This document shows positions 4,919 to 6,058 of a stretch of DNA of 6,058 nucleotides, one piece after another. The position numbers and the translations under genes are program-made. The first letter of the stretch is position 1. Every line of letters begins with the position of its first letter. Source of the DNA: Lysobacteraceae bacterium (GTDB lineage: Bacteria; Pseudomonadota; Gammaproteobacteria; Xanthomonadales; Xanthomonadaceae); contig DMHI01000210.1 in assembly GCA_003449515.1 (NCBI GenBank), forward strand, positions 1 to 6,058, in the 5' to 3' direction. The notes under the pieces were generated by a model. The model saw only the letters and a program-made list of their open reading frames with translations, was not told the DNA's origin and ran no database searches.

Positions 4919-6058
4919 TCAGTCGGGAATGGTGAGGCGTTTGCCGACGCGCAGCGGTCGATCGGCTCGCAGGCCGTTCGCCGCCGCCAGGGCGGCCACC
5001 GTGGTGCCGTAGCGACGGGCGATCTGCCACAGCGTATCGCCGCTGCGCACCCGATGGCGTCGGGGTGACGGATCGGCCGCGCTGGCGGCGGCGGCCGTGA
5101 TGCCGTCGGCGGCGCGCGCGCCGTCCGTGCGGGGATGCAGCAGAACCCGCGGGGCGCGCCCCGGCATCGGCAGCCCGGCCCGGTAAGCCGGATTCAGCGC
5201 ACGCAGCGCGCTCGCATCGATCGCCCAGGCACGGGCGACGGCGTCGAGCGAGCGGGCGGCAGGCGGTGCCTCGGTGGCGTCGAGGGGGACGAAGGGTGCC
5301 ACCGGGAGCGTCAGGCCGTGCCGCTCCGGCTGGGCGACGAGGCAGGCCAGTGCGTGCAGTTTGGCCACGTAGGCGTAGGTGATCGGCGACAGGCCAGCGG
5401 GAAGCCGCCGTTCGCCCGAGACCCGGCGATCGCCGCTGCGCGCGAAGGCCCGCCGCAGGCGTCCTTCGCCGGCGTTGTAGGCCATCGCGGTGGCGCGCCA
5501 GTCGCCGAACTCGGCGTGGAGCACCGCGAGGTAGTCCAGCGCCGCGCGCGTCGAGGCCACCGGCGAGAGCCGGCCGTCATAGCCGTTGCGCACCAGCACA
5601 CCGTGGTGGCGTGCGGTGCTGCCGATCATCTGCCACAGGCCGGTGGGTCCGCCGGGGCCGCGGGCCTCGGGCCGGTAGCCGCTTTCGACGATCGGAATCA
5701 GCGCGAACTCCATCGGTAGCCCGCGCGCCTCCACCTCCTCCACCACCCAGGCCATCAAGGGCAGGGCCGCGTGGAGCTGGCGTTCGAAGGCGTGGGGACT
5801 GCCGGCGTAGCGGCGACGCCATTGCCGGCTGTGCTCGCCGCGGATGCAGACCGGCGGCGACAAGCCGGCGGCGAGCCGCCGGAACAGCGTGGCGCCATCG
5901 GCGATACGGTCGTTCTTCGTCGCGGTCGCGGTCGCGGTCGATGTTTCCGCGGCGGGGCTGGCCGCGCTGGCGGGCGCATCCCATCCGCCACCGGCGGGCG
6001 CGGTGGGCGCGGTGGGCGCGACCGCAGGGGGGGGCGGTTCGGCCGCATCGACGCTCGG
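4919..6058 (-). CDS. MltD-like membrane-bound lytic murein transglycosylase with LysM domain, 5' partial
   Basis: These enzymes cut the MurNAc-GlcNAc bond of peptidoglycan without water, forming 1,6-anhydroMurNAc, and act in the periplasm during wall growth and recycling. The frame is open to the window edge with no ATG or GTG, and 379 residues are visible. In order they are a disordered Pro/Ala/Thr-rich segment (residues 1-50), an MltD-type region starting near LFRRLAAGL, and an SLT domain (bases about 5445-5765). The SLT domain holds catalytic Glu125 in VESGY, the GLWQM motif and AYNAGEG. A weak LysM-like repeat (5132-5254) and a C-terminal LysM (4922-5056, HRVRSGDTLWQIA) follow. A TTG at 5863 is not the likely start, because MltD-like sequence continues upstream of it. 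Any signal peptide or lipobox is off the window. A single clear LysM and divergent spacing make it MltD-like rather than certainly mltD. No link to fabI beyond same-strand position is evident. Confidence 0.9.
   Translation of the reverse strand, partial: PSVDAAEPPPPAVAPTAPTAPAGGGWDAPASAASPAAETSTATATATKNDRIADGATLFRRLAAGLSPPVCIRGEHSRQWRRRYAGSPHAFERQLHAALPLMAWVVEEVEARGLPMEFALIPIVESGYRPEARGPGGPTGLWQMIGSTARHHGVLVRNGYDGRLSPVASTRAALDYLAVLHAEFGDWRATAMAYNAGEGRLRRAFARSGDRRVSGERRLPAGLSPITYAYVAKLHALACLVAQPERHGLTLPVAPFVPLDATEAPPAARSLDAVARAWAIDASALRALNPAYRAGLPMPGRAPRVLLHPRTDGARAADGITAAAASAADPSPRRHRVRSGDTLWQIARRYGTTVAALAAANGLRADRPLRVGKRLTIPD
5921..5938. repeat. Hexanucleotide tandem repeat (CGCGGT)3 in the transglycosylase gene
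   Basis: Three perfect copies of CGCGGT read as alternating Ala-Thr on the minus strand, in the disordered N-terminal linker. Unit length is a multiple of three, so copy-number changes would alter length and keep the frame. Confidence 0.8.
5996..6022. repeat. Nonanucleotide tandem repeat, unit GGGCGCGGT, in the transglycosylase gene
   Basis: Two perfect copies (5996-6004, 6005-6013) and a third with two changed bases (6014-6022) encode an Ala-Pro-Thr type repeat on the minus strand. An 8-G run follows at 6027-6034. Low-complexity coding linker. Confidence 0.75.

Noticed and set aside
5135..5719. Plus-strand open frame opposite the transglycosylase
   Set aside because: Shadow frame rich in Arg/Gly/Gln, overlapping the SLT and LysM coding region.
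1..6058. Search for a new system: mobile elements, CRISPR, toxin-antitoxin, defence or biosynthetic genes
   Set aside because: All clear genes are conserved housekeeping families in a familiar order, with uniform high GC. The tRNA genes have no integrase or partial tRNA repeat next to them, so no integration site is suggested.

Overview
The window reads as ordinary core chromosome from a GC-rich gammaproteobacterium, most likely of the Xanthomonadales/Lysobacterales or a close relative. I base this on the gene order (lon, hupB, tRNA-Val, tRNA-Asp, ppiD), a Lon with a Lys/Ala-rich linker and a basic C-terminal tail as I recall from that order, and protein wording close to gammaproteobacterial Lon, HU-beta, PpiD, FabI and MltD. 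The order-level call is from memory of family sequences, not from a search. I see no mobile element, CRISPR array, phage gene or defence system, and no undescribed system.

Left part, plus strand: the 3' end of lon (cut by the window edge) ends at 1213. A 240-base gap follows with one or two terminator-like hairpins, a good extended -10 sigma70 promoter at 1315-1343 and a structured leader. Then come hupB (1454-1726), tRNA-Val(UAC) 16 bases after its stop, tRNA-Asp(GUC) 10 bases later, and a strong hairpin terminator (1913-1936). ppiD starts at 1973 just beyond the terminator, with no clear promoter of its own.

Right part, minus strand: fabI (4016-4810) converges on ppiD across a perfect 10-bp inverted repeat. 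Upstream of fabI on the same strand is an MltD-like lytic transglycosylase with a C-terminal LysM domain. It stays open to the window end, so its start lies outside.

The genes cover protein and envelope quality control (Lon in the cytoplasm, PpiD at the outer face of the inner membrane), nucleoid structure (HU, a known Lon substrate in E. coli), translation (two tRNAs), fatty acid synthesis (FabI) and peptidoglycan turnover (MltD-like). The points most worth a second look are modest: a hupB-tRNA mixed transcript, a Leu at the FabI position where Phe is usual and where Leu gives triclosan resistance in E. coli, a PpiD whose parvulin domain keeps both active-site histidines that E. coli PpiD lacks, and short repeats with an 8-G run in the transglycosylase linker.
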